Of a stretch of 60,998 nt of DNA, positions 25,744 to 34,465 are shown piece by piece (the stretch's first letter is position 1; each line of letters begins with the position of its first letter). This stretch comes from Treponema brennaborense (GTDB taxonomy: Bacteria; Spirochaetota; Spirochaetia; Treponematales; Treponemataceae). The stretch covers positions 1 to 60,998 of the forward strand of contig JAMPCJ010000012.1 in the NCBI GenBank assembly GCA_023666275.1. The letters run 5' to 3'. The notes under the pieces were generated by a model. That model was given only the letters and a program-made list of their open reading frames with translations. It was not told the origin of the DNA and ran no database searches. Both the position numbers and the translations under genes were made by a program.

Positions 25744-26958
25744 TTGACTTTTATTTCATCTTTATCAAAAAAATTGCCTCAAGAATCAGCAAATATTATC
25801 AATTCTTTCGAATCTATTCTGAATAACATAAAACCGCTGAACGCACGCCAAACAGCTTTTTTGCCAAAAGACATACGGGAGCTTTCCCATCTTTTGACAG
25901 ATGAACGTCCGGCAAGACGTTTGGGATATATGAACGAAACACGTTTTCTTTCCGCGTATACACGTTATTTTCTTTGGTGGAATCTTTTGCGCGTTGCCCC
26001 GATATTTGCGGGACTTTCAGACAATTCATTTTCATTTCTCAAGGAAGAAGACTGTCTCCTTGATCTCGGTTCGGGGCCGCTCACAGTCCCCATCGCATTA
26101 TGGCTTGCCCGCCCGGAACTCAGGGAAAAAAAACTGACATGGTACTGCGTTGATTATTCTCACTCTGCGCTTTTATTCGGAGAAGAAATATTTCTTTCCG
26201 TCGCAGCAAAAACAAAACAGGAACCATGGAGAATTGTTCGCATAAAAGGACCTGCGGGCACACAAATACACAAAGCTGTTTCTTTTGTTTCCTGCGCCAA
26301 CATGTTCAATGAATTATATTGGAATTCGCCGCGCCCGCTGGAAGAAACCGCAAAAAAGTCGGCAGACATGCTTACGGCATACAGCGAAATGCCGTCCGGC
26401 ATAAAAAAAGATGCGGCGTTTTTTGTCTTGGAACCAGGCATTCCGCGTGCAGCCCGATTTGTTTCATTGCTGCGCGATTCTTTTATACGGCGCGGCGCAA
26501 ACATCGAAGCGCCCTGCCTGCACATGAAAGAATGCCCAATGGACGGGAAAAAAGGCAAAAAATGGTGCCATTTTATCTTTTCAACGGAAAATGCACCCCA
26601 AAAACTGCTTCAGCTCTCGCAGGCAGCAGGTCTGCCGAAAGAACGCGCGGCGTTTTCATTTGTACTCGCACGGTTTTATGCAAGCCCCGCAAATTCGCAA
26701 AACATGATTTCATCAATAGAAACGCCGCATAGCAATGCATCAATGCCTGTAAGAATTATTTCAGATGCAATACGCCTGCCGATATATAAAACTGCCCGTT
26801 ACGCATGTTCGGAAAAAGGTTTATGCCTCGTCCCCGAAAAACAGCCGCCGCTGTATGCTTCCGGCGACGCAATCGAATATAACTTGTTCCATGCGGACTC
26901 CGGAAAACAAAAGCATTTGCCGACAGACAAAAAATCAGGCGCACTTATTCTGCCGTAA
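25744..26958 (+). CDS. Rsm22-type methyltransferase-like ribosome assembly protein
   Basis: A 404-residue protein of the Rsm22 family. The S-adenosylmethionine motif LDLGSGPLTVP is at 106-116. The Fe-S-type cysteines of the family are present: C258, C264 and C275 (APCLH..CPM..WCHF), plus C355 and C361 near the end. In mitochondria the homologue is a small-subunit assembly factor with a [4Fe-4S] cluster. Its start is a TTG with GGGAG seven bases upstream; no ATG is nearby. Confidence 0.75.
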   Translation: MTFISSLSKKLPQESANIINSFESILNNIKPLNARQTAFLPKDIRELSHLLTDERPARRLGYMNETRFLSAYTRYFLWWNLLRVAPIFAGLSDNSFSFLKEEDCLLDLGSGPLTVPIALWLARPELREKKLTWYCVDYSHSALLFGEEIFLSVAAKTKQEPWRIVRIKGPAGTQIHKAVSFVSCANMFNELYWNSPRPLEETAKKSADMLTAYSEMPSGIKKDAAFFVLEPGIPRAARFVSLLRDSFIRRGANIEAPCLHMKECPMDGKKGKKWCHFIFSTENAPQKLLQLSQAAGLPKERAAFSFVLARFYASPANSQNMISSIETPHSNASMPVRIISDAIRLPIYKTARYACSEKGLCLVPEKQPPLYASGDAIEYNLFHADSGKQKHLPTDKKSGALILP

Positions 26959-26976
26959 TTATCACTGCTTTAATTG

Positions 26977-28893
26977 CTATCTGAATATTTCTTTTATTTC
27001 CTTTGCGTATAAATCATGCAGTTTAAAGCGCATAATTTCCTGTTTCGCGGAAAGCTCGCGGCCTACTTCAAAAGGCTTCGCAAGAAGCGAAAAATGTGCT
27101 ACACGCTCAAACAAACGGAACCCGTTTTTTGCATTTATCAGCGATTGAATTTCCGCATCGATGAGTTTTTTTATTTCCGGATTTTTCAAAAGGCTTTCGT
27201 ATGAATTATATGAAATTCCATTTTCTTTTGCGAAATTTTCTATTTCTTCCGCAGCAGGAACAATCAACGCGCCGATATACCGTTCATCCTGCCCTACAAC
27301 AACGGACTGAAGAATATATTGCGATTCATTTATTTTCATTTCAATCGGAAGCGGCTCTATGTTTTCTCCGCCGCGGAGTACAATAGTATCTTTTTTTCTG
27401 CCGCGCAATACAAGCTCATTATCAACCGTCAGCATGCCTATGTCGCCGGTATCAAACCAGCCGTCGGGACTGATAACTTTTTTCGTTAAATCAGGACGGT
27501 TATAATATCCTTTCATAACCGTATTTCCGCGAACTTGAACAGATCCCTTTTTTCCGGCAGAAAGTACATTCCCGTTATCATCCACAATCCTTATTTCGAC
27601 ACCGCGGATAGCGGATCCGACTGTACCGAATACCGGTTTTGCGAACGGCCTTACCGCGACAACCGGCGCGGTTTCAGTCAATCCGTATCCCTCCACAACA
27701 TTCACGCCGATTGCCCAAAAAAATTCATCTATTGCAGGAGGCAAAGCGCCGCCTCCGGACACGCCGCCGCGGAATGCGTTTCCTAATTTTGCCCTGATTT
27801 TTTTGTATACCAGCACAGAGCCGAGCTGTTTCAGCGGAAATAAAATAAACCAGGGAATGATAAATAATATCCACAGCAAAAGCAAATGACTTTTTCCGAA
27901 CCTGGCAGTTTTCAGAAATAATCGGCGGTCAATTCTGCTATGAAGAATTCCGACACCGACAAAAAACTTAAACAAAATGTACGAAATCCCGCCGGTTTTC
28001 CGCATTGTACGGAAAACTCCGTCATAGACCGCTTCAAAGATACGCGGTACAGCGGGCAGTAACTGCGGATTCAGCATTTTTATATCGGCAAGCAGGATGC
28101 TGCCGATCGGCTTTGAATAACATATTGCCGCACCCTGCACTATTATTACATATTCACATAAGCGCTGAAACACATGCCATACCGGCAGCACGCAAACCGC
28201 TTTATCACCGGGATATAAATAAATGCGCTCTTGAAGCTCATCAAGCTGCGTAATAAAATTTTTATGCTGCAGCATGACGCCTTTCGGTTCGCCGGTTGTG
28301 CCGGAAGTAAAAATAATACAGGCAATATCTTCTTTTGTTCCTTTTTCAACTTCCGTTTCTATAGCTTCCGGATAAGAAGCGCGGTATTTTTTTCCATCGG
28401 CGACAACGGCAGAAAACGAAAAAAATTTCACATCCCTGCTTTCCGCAGTATCTTCCGCCAAATCTTTTGCATCTGCAAATTCATCGAGAACAACTATCGT
28501 TTTTAATTCCGGCAAATCGTTTTTCAGCTTCAGTATTTTTTTTGTCTGCCGTGCATTTTCCGCAATGATTGTTGCGCATTCCGCAAATGAAAGGATATAT
28601 TTTAATTCCTGTTCCGTGGCATCGCAGCCGCGCGGAATATCTATCGCACCGACAGACATAATTCCCATATCCGCCTGAAACCATTCTTTCCTGTTATCGG
28701 AAATCAAGCCGATATGGTCGCCGCGCTTTACGCCGAGAGAAAGCAAACCGGCTCCGAAGTCGAGCGATATTTGCAGCAATTCCTTATAAGAAACAGAAGA
28801 AAACGAACCTTCCGCATTTTTATAATATTGAGCCGCATACGCAGGATATTTTCCGGCAACTTCTTTTAACAGCTTCGGAAGAGTTTGCTCCAT
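26977..28893 (-). CDS. Long-chain fatty acid--CoA ligase (AMP-forming)
   Basis: A 638-residue ANL-superfamily enzyme that activates fatty acids to acyl-CoA through an acyl-adenylate. The P-loop-like motif IIFTSGTTGEPKGV, the EGYGLTE motif and the GWFDTGDIG motif are all present, with a late hinge lysine region. A hydrophobic stretch of two segments around 310-350 (LLLLWILFIIPWFILF) suggests membrane attachment, as in the FadD15-type ligases of spirochaetes. The ATG at 28893 has GGAGA upstream. It is convergent with the Rsm22-type gene, 18 bases apart. Confidence 0.9.
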   Translation of the reverse strand: MEQTLPKLLKEVAGKYPAYAAQYYKNAEGSFSSVSYKELLQISLDFGAGLLSLGVKRGDHIGLISDNRKEWFQADMGIMSVGAIDIPRGCDATEQELKYILSFAECATIIAENARQTKKILKLKNDLPELKTIVVLDEFADAKDLAEDTAESRDVKFFSFSAVVADGKKYRASYPEAIETEVEKGTKEDIACIIFTSGTTGEPKGVMLQHKNFITQLDELQERIYLYPGDKAVCVLPVWHVFQRLCEYVIIVQGAAICYSKPIGSILLADIKMLNPQLLPAVPRIFEAVYDGVFRTMRKTGGISYILFKFFVGVGILHSRIDRRLFLKTARFGKSHLLLLWILFIIPWFILFPLKQLGSVLVYKKIRAKLGNAFRGGVSGGGALPPAIDEFFWAIGVNVVEGYGLTETAPVVAVRPFAKPVFGTVGSAIRGVEIRIVDDNGNVLSAGKKGSVQVRGNTVMKGYYNRPDLTKKVISPDGWFDTGDIGMLTVDNELVLRGRKKDTIVLRGGENIEPLPIEMKINESQYILQSVVVGQDERYIGALIVPAAEEIENFAKENGISYNSYESLLKNPEIKKLIDAEIQSLINAKNGFRLFERVAHFSLLAKPFEVGRELSAKQEIMRFKLHDLYAKEIKEIFR

Positions 28894-29015
28894 AAAATTC
28901 TCCAAGGAATAAATTCGACAATATATCAAATTATGTCATTTTGAGGCATTCAGCATTTAATTATATACGTAAACGCGGATAAACGCAACTTAAACATCGC
29001 GCATTATATTTTTAA

Positions 29016-29031
29016 CGTTTCATGTGAAACA
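29016..29031. other. Degenerate parS-like site
   Basis: CGTTTCATGTGAAACA matches the parS consensus at 14 of 16 positions, missing the first base and one central base. It lies about 660 bases from the perfect parS at 29680-29695. Confidence 0.4.
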
Positions 29032-29144
29032 AATTAAAAGTAAAGTGTAATTATTTTATCAAAAATTCTTTTCTAAACGATTTAAATAATTTTTTTTCTT
29101 TTTTTCCATAACACCACCTCTACTATTATTATAAGAATTTAAAA

Positions 29145-29321
29145 TTAAATAATTGCACCTTTAGGGACATTTTCCTCGTATGGCTTTTTATTTTCTATTG
29201 CATTTTTAAATATTTCCACTACTTCATCATGAGACATAAATATAGTTGTGAAAAGTTTGTTTCTTCCGAACATCTCGATGTATTTATTCTTCCAATATTC
29301 AAATTCCTCATAATTGATCAT
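29145..29321 (-). CDS. Small protein paired with the MuF-toxin-like gene
   Basis: A 58-residue protein (starts MINYEEFEYWKNKYIEMFGR, ends VPKGAII). GGAG lies about nine bases upstream of the ATG at 29321. It overlaps the end of the 113-residue gene by 14 bases, so the two are coupled. The pattern (Y..F.YW, MFG, then SHDEVVEIFKNAIENKKPY) resembles the small companion proteins often found right after phage-capsid-linked toxin domains. An immunity role is inference. The gene is AT-rich relative to its neighbours. Confidence 0.5.
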   Translation of the reverse strand: MINYEEFEYWKNKYIEMFGRNKLFTTIFMSHDEVVEIFKNAIENKKPYEENVPKGAII

Positions 29322-29649
29322 TCTCTTTACTCTCCAATATTTTTCTCATTTTTTTAATCATTTCAGAAAATATTTTTTCTGATTTTGGAAAATACCTCTT
29401 AATTATATTATAGGAACCTAAATTCGTAAACGAACTTGAAATCAAGTTTGCCATTGCTTCAGATGCCAAAAAATAGTCCTGTTCTAACTTCCAATAAGAA
29501 GTTCTGTGATAACCACCATCTTTCACTTTATTCAAAGTTGCTCCTGAGAAAAAGTCTGATGCATCATGCCCATTATTATGAAGTTGAAACAACTCATCCT
29601 GAATTGACTTGTACACCATTTTCATAGCAATTCTATTCTTTTGAGGCAT
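29308..29649 (-). CDS. MuF C-terminal toxin-like domain protein, detached
   Basis: A 113-residue protein. DASDFFSGATLNKVKDGGYHRTSYW, then EAMANLISSSF and IIKRYFPKSEKIFSEMIKKM, follow the layout of a domain usually found at the C-terminus of phage minor capsid (MuF-like) proteins: 'D-F-S-G-T-G-K', 'G-H-x-x-Y-W', 'E-A-x-A', 'YFPKS'. Here it stands alone, without a capsid domain, so it may be a remnant or a free module. An in-frame TAA 15 bases upstream closes the frame, and no strong ribosome site is visible. It lies directly beyond the gyrA terminator. AT-rich composition suggests transfer. Confidence 0.5.
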   Translation of the reverse strand: MPQKNRIAMKMVYKSIQDELFQLHNNGHDASDFFSGATLNKVKDGGYHRTSYWKLEQDYFLASEAMANLISSSFTNLGSYNIIKRYFPKSEKIFSEMIKKMRKILESKENDQL

Positions 29650-29670
29650 TTCAGTTTGTTTTATTTATAA

Positions 29671-29704
29671 AAAAAGGGATGTTTCACGTGAAACATCCCT
29701 TTTT
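29671..29704. terminator. gyrA terminator containing a perfect parS site
   Basis: A perfect inverted repeat with 17-base arms (29671-29687 and 29688-29704). Its centre at 29680-29695, TGTTTCACGTGAAACA, equals the parS consensus for ParB/Spo0J binding. On the minus strand, past the gyrA stop at 29730, the stem is followed by seven T, so it also has the form of an intrinsic terminator. One DNA element may therefore serve chromosome segregation and transcription termination. Confidence 0.85.
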
Positions 29705-29729
29705 GCTGCTTAAAAGCAAAATTCACTTT

Positions 29730-32303
29730 TTATACGTCGTCGGAATCAGCTTCTTCCATATCGTCGTCCGCAATATCTTCTTCAGCGGAAATCGCCGACT
29801 CATCATCGCTTTCAAAAACCGCCGGCGTGTCGTCTTTTGCCGTTTCCGTTTCATTGGCATCTTCATCTTTTACAACTTTATCAAGTCCGATTACAATATC
29901 AGGCGTACCTATATTAAACATCCTGATGCCGCCGGATGTTCGTGAACGCACAGGTATTTTTCCGGCTTTTAGACGCAGTGTTTTTCCCTGGCTGGTAATG
30001 CAGACAACTTCATCGGAATCCGCAATCGAAATAGCTCCGATAATTTCCCCGGATTTTTCACTGATTTTATAAACCCGCTGGCCGCCGGTTCCGCGTCCAT
30101 GCACCGAAAACTGATCAAAATCGACGCGCTTGCCGAAGCCGGATTCAGTAATCATAATCATGCGGGAATTTTTTTCAACTCGAAGCGCGGCGGCAAGTTC
30201 GTCTTCCTGCGCAAGGCGAATTCCTTTTGTTCCGGCGCCGGAGCGTCCCATAATCCGCACTTTTTCTTCCGAAAAACGCAAAGCCTGTCCGCGGCGCGTT
30301 ATCAGCACCATATCATCGGAACCGGAGCTTAATACGCACGAAACCAATTTATCGCCGTCTTTCAGCGTGATGGCGCGAATGCCTCTCGTTTTTGCATTTT
30401 TGAATTCACTTGTTTTTACTTTTTTCACAATTCCGCCGGCAGTTGCCATAAATAAAAATTGATTTTCGCTAAATTCTTTTAAAGAAACAACGGCTGTTAT
30501 TTCTTCATTCGGAGATAAAGACAGCAAACCTTTTATATGCGCACCGCGTGAATTTCGTGTTGCTTCCGGAATTTCATGAACTTTTATCCAATAAGCTTTT
30601 CCTTCGGTAGTGATGAGCATTATATAATCGTGCGTAGAAGCAATAAATATTTGATTGATAAAATCATCTTCCGCGAGTTTTGTTCCGGAAGAACCTTTGC
30701 CTCCCCTGCCCTGACTTTTATAAGTGCTTATGGGAATTCTTTTTATATAACCGAGATTTGATATAAGAATTACCATTTCCTCTTTTTTTATCAAATCTTC
30801 GATATTTATTTGTTCGACTTCATCGCTGATAATATCGGTACGGCGGTCATCGCCGTATTTTTGGGCGAGCTCGTTTGTTTCTTCTTTCACCAATGCAAGT
30901 ATTTTTTCCGGATACGCAAGCAACTCTTTGAGATGCGCTATAAGAATTTCCAATTCATGCAGCTCTGCTTCGAGCTTTTCAACCTCCAAATTCGTCAAGC
31001 GTTTCATCGGCATATCGAGAATTGACTGCGACTGAATATCGTCTAAAACAAAGCGTTCCTTTAACGTTTCTCTGGCAGCATCAGTATCTGCCGAACTGCG
31101 GATAATTTTTACCACTTCATCGATATTATCGATAGCAATTATCAAGCCGCGTAAAATGTGCGCGCGTTCTTCCGCTTTTTTTAAATCAAATTGTGTCCGC
31201 CGTGTAATGACTTCCGTCCGGTGGTTTACAAAATATTTAATCAAATCTTTCAGCGTCAGCGTAACGGGGCGTCCGTCAACAAGCGCAAGATTGATAACGC
31301 CGAATGAAGACTGAAGTGCTGTTTTTGAAAACAGCTGATTCAGCACAACTTTTGCAATGGCGCCGCGTTTCAGTTCAATGATAATGCGAAGCCCTGCTCT
31401 GTCGGATGTTTCATCATTAACGCTGGAAATTCCGTCTATAACTTTATTGCGGGCAAGTTCGCCGATGCGGGAAACCAGCATTGTCGTATTTACTTGATAC
31501 GGAACTTCCGTAAACACAATAGTTTCTCTTCCGCGTTTATCAACTTCAATTGTAAAGCGTCCGCGTATCAGCAGTTTTCCGCGGCCTGTTTTATACGCCT
31601 GACGAATGCCTTTTTTTCCGAAAATTACGCCGCCGGTAGGAAAATCAGGTCCGATGATATAATTGCATAATTCATCAATGCTTATATTCGGATTATCGAT
31701 ATATGCCGATACCGCGGCGGATATTTCGCGCAGATTATGCGGCGGCATATTTGTTGCCATACCGACTGCAATACCGCTCGAACCGTTTGCCAATAAAAAC
31801 GGAAATTTTGCCGGAAGCACGACCGGCTCTTTTGTTGTTTCATCGAAATTAGGCGCAAAATCAACAGTTTCTTTTTTAATGTCTTCAACCATTGCTTCTG
31901 CAAGCCGCGCCATTTTTGCTTCGGTATAACGGTATGCCGCCGGCGGATCTCCGGCAATGGTTCCGAAATTTCCCTGAGGAGTAATAACAGGATATCTGAG
32001 TGAAAAATCCTGCCCAAGACGAACAAGTGCGTCATAGACAGATGCATCACCGTGCGGATGATAACTTCCCAGCACATTACCGACTATTTTTGCGCATTTT
32101 CTTGTAGGTCCGTTGTTCCGCAAGCCGGTTTCTTCCATGGAATACAAAATACGCCGGTGCACCGGTTTGAGACCGTCGCGGACATCCGGCAAGGCGCGGC
32201 TGACAATAACGGACATAGAATAATCTATGTATGCTTTTTTTACTTCTGCATCTATTGGAATTGGAATTACCGTTCCGCCTTCCTGCGTAGTTATTTCTTC
32301 CAC
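29730..32303 (-). CDS. gyrA: DNA gyrase subunit A
   Basis: An 857-residue gyrase A subunit. The active-site tyrosine is Y126 (RYTE). The GyrA box needed for DNA wrapping is QGRGGKG, one residue off the usual form, so it is gyrase and not topoisomerase IV. An acidic tail of about 40 residues (DDESAISAEED..) ends the protein. Quinolone-contact position 83 of E. coli is A87 here (HPHGDASVYD), while D91 matches E. coli D87. The start is a GTG with AGGAG six bases upstream. Confidence 0.96.
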   Translation of the reverse strand: MEEITTQEGGTVIPIPIDAEVKKAYIDYSMSVIVSRALPDVRDGLKPVHRRILYSMEETGLRNNGPTRKCAKIVGNVLGSYHPHGDASVYDALVRLGQDFSLRYPVITPQGNFGTIAGDPPAAYRYTEAKMARLAEAMVEDIKKETVDFAPNFDETTKEPVVLPAKFPFLLANGSSGIAVGMATNMPPHNLREISAAVSAYIDNPNISIDELCNYIIGPDFPTGGVIFGKKGIRQAYKTGRGKLLIRGRFTIEVDKRGRETIVFTEVPYQVNTTMLVSRIGELARNKVIDGISSVNDETSDRAGLRIIIELKRGAIAKVVLNQLFSKTALQSSFGVINLALVDGRPVTLTLKDLIKYFVNHRTEVITRRTQFDLKKAEERAHILRGLIIAIDNIDEVVKIIRSSADTDAARETLKERFVLDDIQSQSILDMPMKRLTNLEVEKLEAELHELEILIAHLKELLAYPEKILALVKEETNELAQKYGDDRRTDIISDEVEQINIEDLIKKEEMVILISNLGYIKRIPISTYKSQGRGGKGSSGTKLAEDDFINQIFIASTHDYIMLITTEGKAYWIKVHEIPEATRNSRGAHIKGLLSLSPNEEITAVVSLKEFSENQFLFMATAGGIVKKVKTSEFKNAKTRGIRAITLKDGDKLVSCVLSSGSDDMVLITRRGQALRFSEEKVRIMGRSGAGTKGIRLAQEDELAAALRVEKNSRMIMITESGFGKRVDFDQFSVHGRGTGGQRVYKISEKSGEIIGAISIADSDEVVCITSQGKTLRLKAGKIPVRSRTSGGIRMFNIGTPDIVIGLDKVVKDEDANETETAKDDTPAVFESDDESAISAEEDIADDDMEEADSDDV

Positions 32304-32435
32304 AAAGTACTCCTGTGTAACGAATTTATTATGCGTTGTTTCATGACGAAGCCAAAATCATCAAAAGCAGCGTTCATTTTCATAAAACAGTTCGTTTTTT
32401 GACCCGAATGTCAATGAATACACTTTCTATGCGAA

Positions 32436-34352
32436 TCAAACATCAAGATTTGCATAAGTAGCATTTTCTTCAATAAATTTTCGGCGAGGTTCGACAGCTT
32501 CGCCCATTAAAGCACTAAAGATACGGTCTGCTTCTACTGCATCAGGGAGAGTAACTCTTCTCATTTTACGGCGGGAAGGATCCATTGTCGTTTCCCACAA
32601 TTGGGTACCGTCCATTTCGCCGAGACCTTTATATCTTTGCACAGATATTTTTTCGTTGTTTCTGCCTATTTCATTTAATATTCGATCCCGTTCATTATCA
32701 TCATATACATACCAATTTTTTTTATTAAAAGAAATTTTATACAGCGGCGGCATTGCCAAATACACGTATCCGTCCTCTATAATTTGAGGCATATATCTGA
32801 AAAAAAACGTCAAAAGCAGCGTACGAATATGAGAACCGTCAACATCGGCATCAGCCATGATGATGACTTTGTGATATCTGATTTTTTTTATATCAAAATC
32901 TTTCCCGATTCCTGTTCCCAGCGTTGCAATAACCGGCTGCAATTTATCATTTGAAATAACTTTGTCGGAGCGGACGCGTTCGACGTTCAGCATTTTTCCC
33001 CATAACGGCAAAATTGCCTGTGTTTTGCTGTCCCTCCCTTTTTTTGCGGATCCGCCGGCAGAATCTCCTTCCACTATATACACTTCGCATTGACTTGGAT
33101 CTTTTAAGGAACAATCGGATAATTTTCCGGGAAGTCCGAATGTATCAAGGCTGCTTTTCCGTCGCGCCGCTTCTTTTACTTTACGGGCAGCAATTCTGGC
33201 CGCTGCTTCCGACACCGCTTTTTCCAAAATAATATCAGCTGTTTGCGGATTCTGTTCAAAATACAACGTAAGCTGTTCGTTTACCAGCGAATCGACAATT
33301 CCGCGTATTTCCGAATTGCCGAGTTTTGTTTTTGTCTGTCCTTCAAACTGCGGTTCGGGAATTTTCATGGATAAAACAGCCGTCAAACCTGCACGGACAT
33401 CTTCTCCGGTAAGTTTTTCTTCTTTTTCCATTTTCTTCATGAGCTTTGCATTTTTTTTCAAAAACTCATTCATCACGCGGGTTAATGCGGTTTTTAAACC
33501 GTCTAAATGCGTTCCGCCTTCACGGGTATTGATATCATTGACAAACGAAAGCGTATTTTCCGTATATCCGTCATTATATTGAATCGACAGTTCCGTAATG
33601 ACATCGTCTTTTTCGCCTGAAATAAATACAGGCTCCGCGGGAATAACTTGTTTATTTTCATTAAGGTATTTTACAAAATGACATATTCCGCCTTCAAAAG
33701 AAAATACATTTTCTTTTGGATTCGAAAGACGTTCATCTCTCAAAACAATTGTTATTCCGCTGTTAAGAAACGCGAGTTCCCGCAGACGATTTGCGAGTAC
33801 ATCGTAATTATATGTCGTTGTTTCGGCAAATATCTCAGGATCGGCCTGCCAGCGTATCATTGTACCGCGTTTTTCGGTTTGCCCCGCTTCCTGAACTTTC
33901 GTAATCGGTTTTCCGCGTTCATATTTCTGCGTATACTGCTTTCCGTCGCGGCTGACAACAGCTTCAAGCCATGAAGACAATGCATTTACGCAGGAAACAC
34001 CGACTCCATGCAGTCCGCCTGACACTTTGTAAGAGCCCTTGTCGAATTTTCCGCCGGCGTGAAGTCTCGTCAATACAAGTTCGAGTGCGCTTACGCCTTC
34101 TTCGGGATGAATGTCAACAGGAATTCCCCGCCCGTTGTCTTCCACACGGACAATATCATTTTTTTCGAGCGTCACGCATATTTTATTGCAGAATCCTGCC
34201 ATTGCCTCATCGATGGAATTATCAACTACTTCATAAACAAGATGATGCAGCCCGTCTATGCCGGTTGACCCGATATACATGCCGGGTCTTTTTCTGACAG
34301 CTTCCAGACCTTTTAAAATCTGAATATTAGTTGCTGAATAAGAAGCATTCAT
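32436..34352 (-). CDS. gyrB: DNA gyrase subunit B
   Basis: A 638-residue gyrase B subunit. The GHKL ATPase motifs are present (EVVDNSIDEAMAG, VEDNGRGIPV, GLHGVG), as are the Toprim motifs EGDSAGGSAKKGRD and DADVDGSHIRTLLLTF. The gene precedes gyrA on the same strand, and 132 bases separate them. AAGGGA lies seven bases before the ATG. Gyrase introduces negative supercoils; its location beside dnaA is common. It is divergent from dnaA with 113 bases between starts. Confidence 0.96.
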   Translation of the reverse strand: MNASYSATNIQILKGLEAVRKRPGMYIGSTGIDGLHHLVYEVVDNSIDEAMAGFCNKICVTLEKNDIVRVEDNGRGIPVDIHPEEGVSALELVLTRLHAGGKFDKGSYKVSGGLHGVGVSCVNALSSWLEAVVSRDGKQYTQKYERGKPITKVQEAGQTEKRGTMIRWQADPEIFAETTTYNYDVLANRLRELAFLNSGITIVLRDERLSNPKENVFSFEGGICHFVKYLNENKQVIPAEPVFISGEKDDVITELSIQYNDGYTENTLSFVNDINTREGGTHLDGLKTALTRVMNEFLKKNAKLMKKMEKEEKLTGEDVRAGLTAVLSMKIPEPQFEGQTKTKLGNSEIRGIVDSLVNEQLTLYFEQNPQTADIILEKAVSEAAARIAARKVKEAARRKSSLDTFGLPGKLSDCSLKDPSQCEVYIVEGDSAGGSAKKGRDSKTQAILPLWGKMLNVERVRSDKVISNDKLQPVIATLGTGIGKDFDIKKIRYHKVIIMADADVDGSHIRTLLLTFFFRYMPQIIEDGYVYLAMPPLYKISFNKKNWYVYDDNERDRILNEIGRNNEKISVQRYKGLGEMDGTQLWETTMDPSRRKMRRVTLPDAVEADRIFSALMGEAVEPRRKFIEENATYANLDV

Positions 34353-34427
34353 TTTTTTCCCTTATTTTTTATGAAAATAAATGATATATAATAATGATAG
34401 AAACGCGTGAAAATCAATATACTTATA

Positions 34428-34457
34428 TTGCAAAAAAAAGTAAAGTCAGCTTATAAT
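34428..34457 (+). promoter_or_regulatory. dnaA promoter placed at the start codon
   Basis: TTGCAA (34428-34433), 18-base spacer, TATAAT (34452-34457), then eight bases to the ATG. An in-frame TAA overlaps the -10 (34454-34456) and there is no ribosome binding site, so the dnaA message should carry a leader of at most about two bases. Confidence 0.65.
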
Positions 34458-34465
34458 TCGTTGCT

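Noticed and set aside
34395-34420. Additional parS site between gyrB and dnaA
   Set aside because: AAACGCGTGAAAAT resembles parS only around the central CGTG and fails at too many positions.
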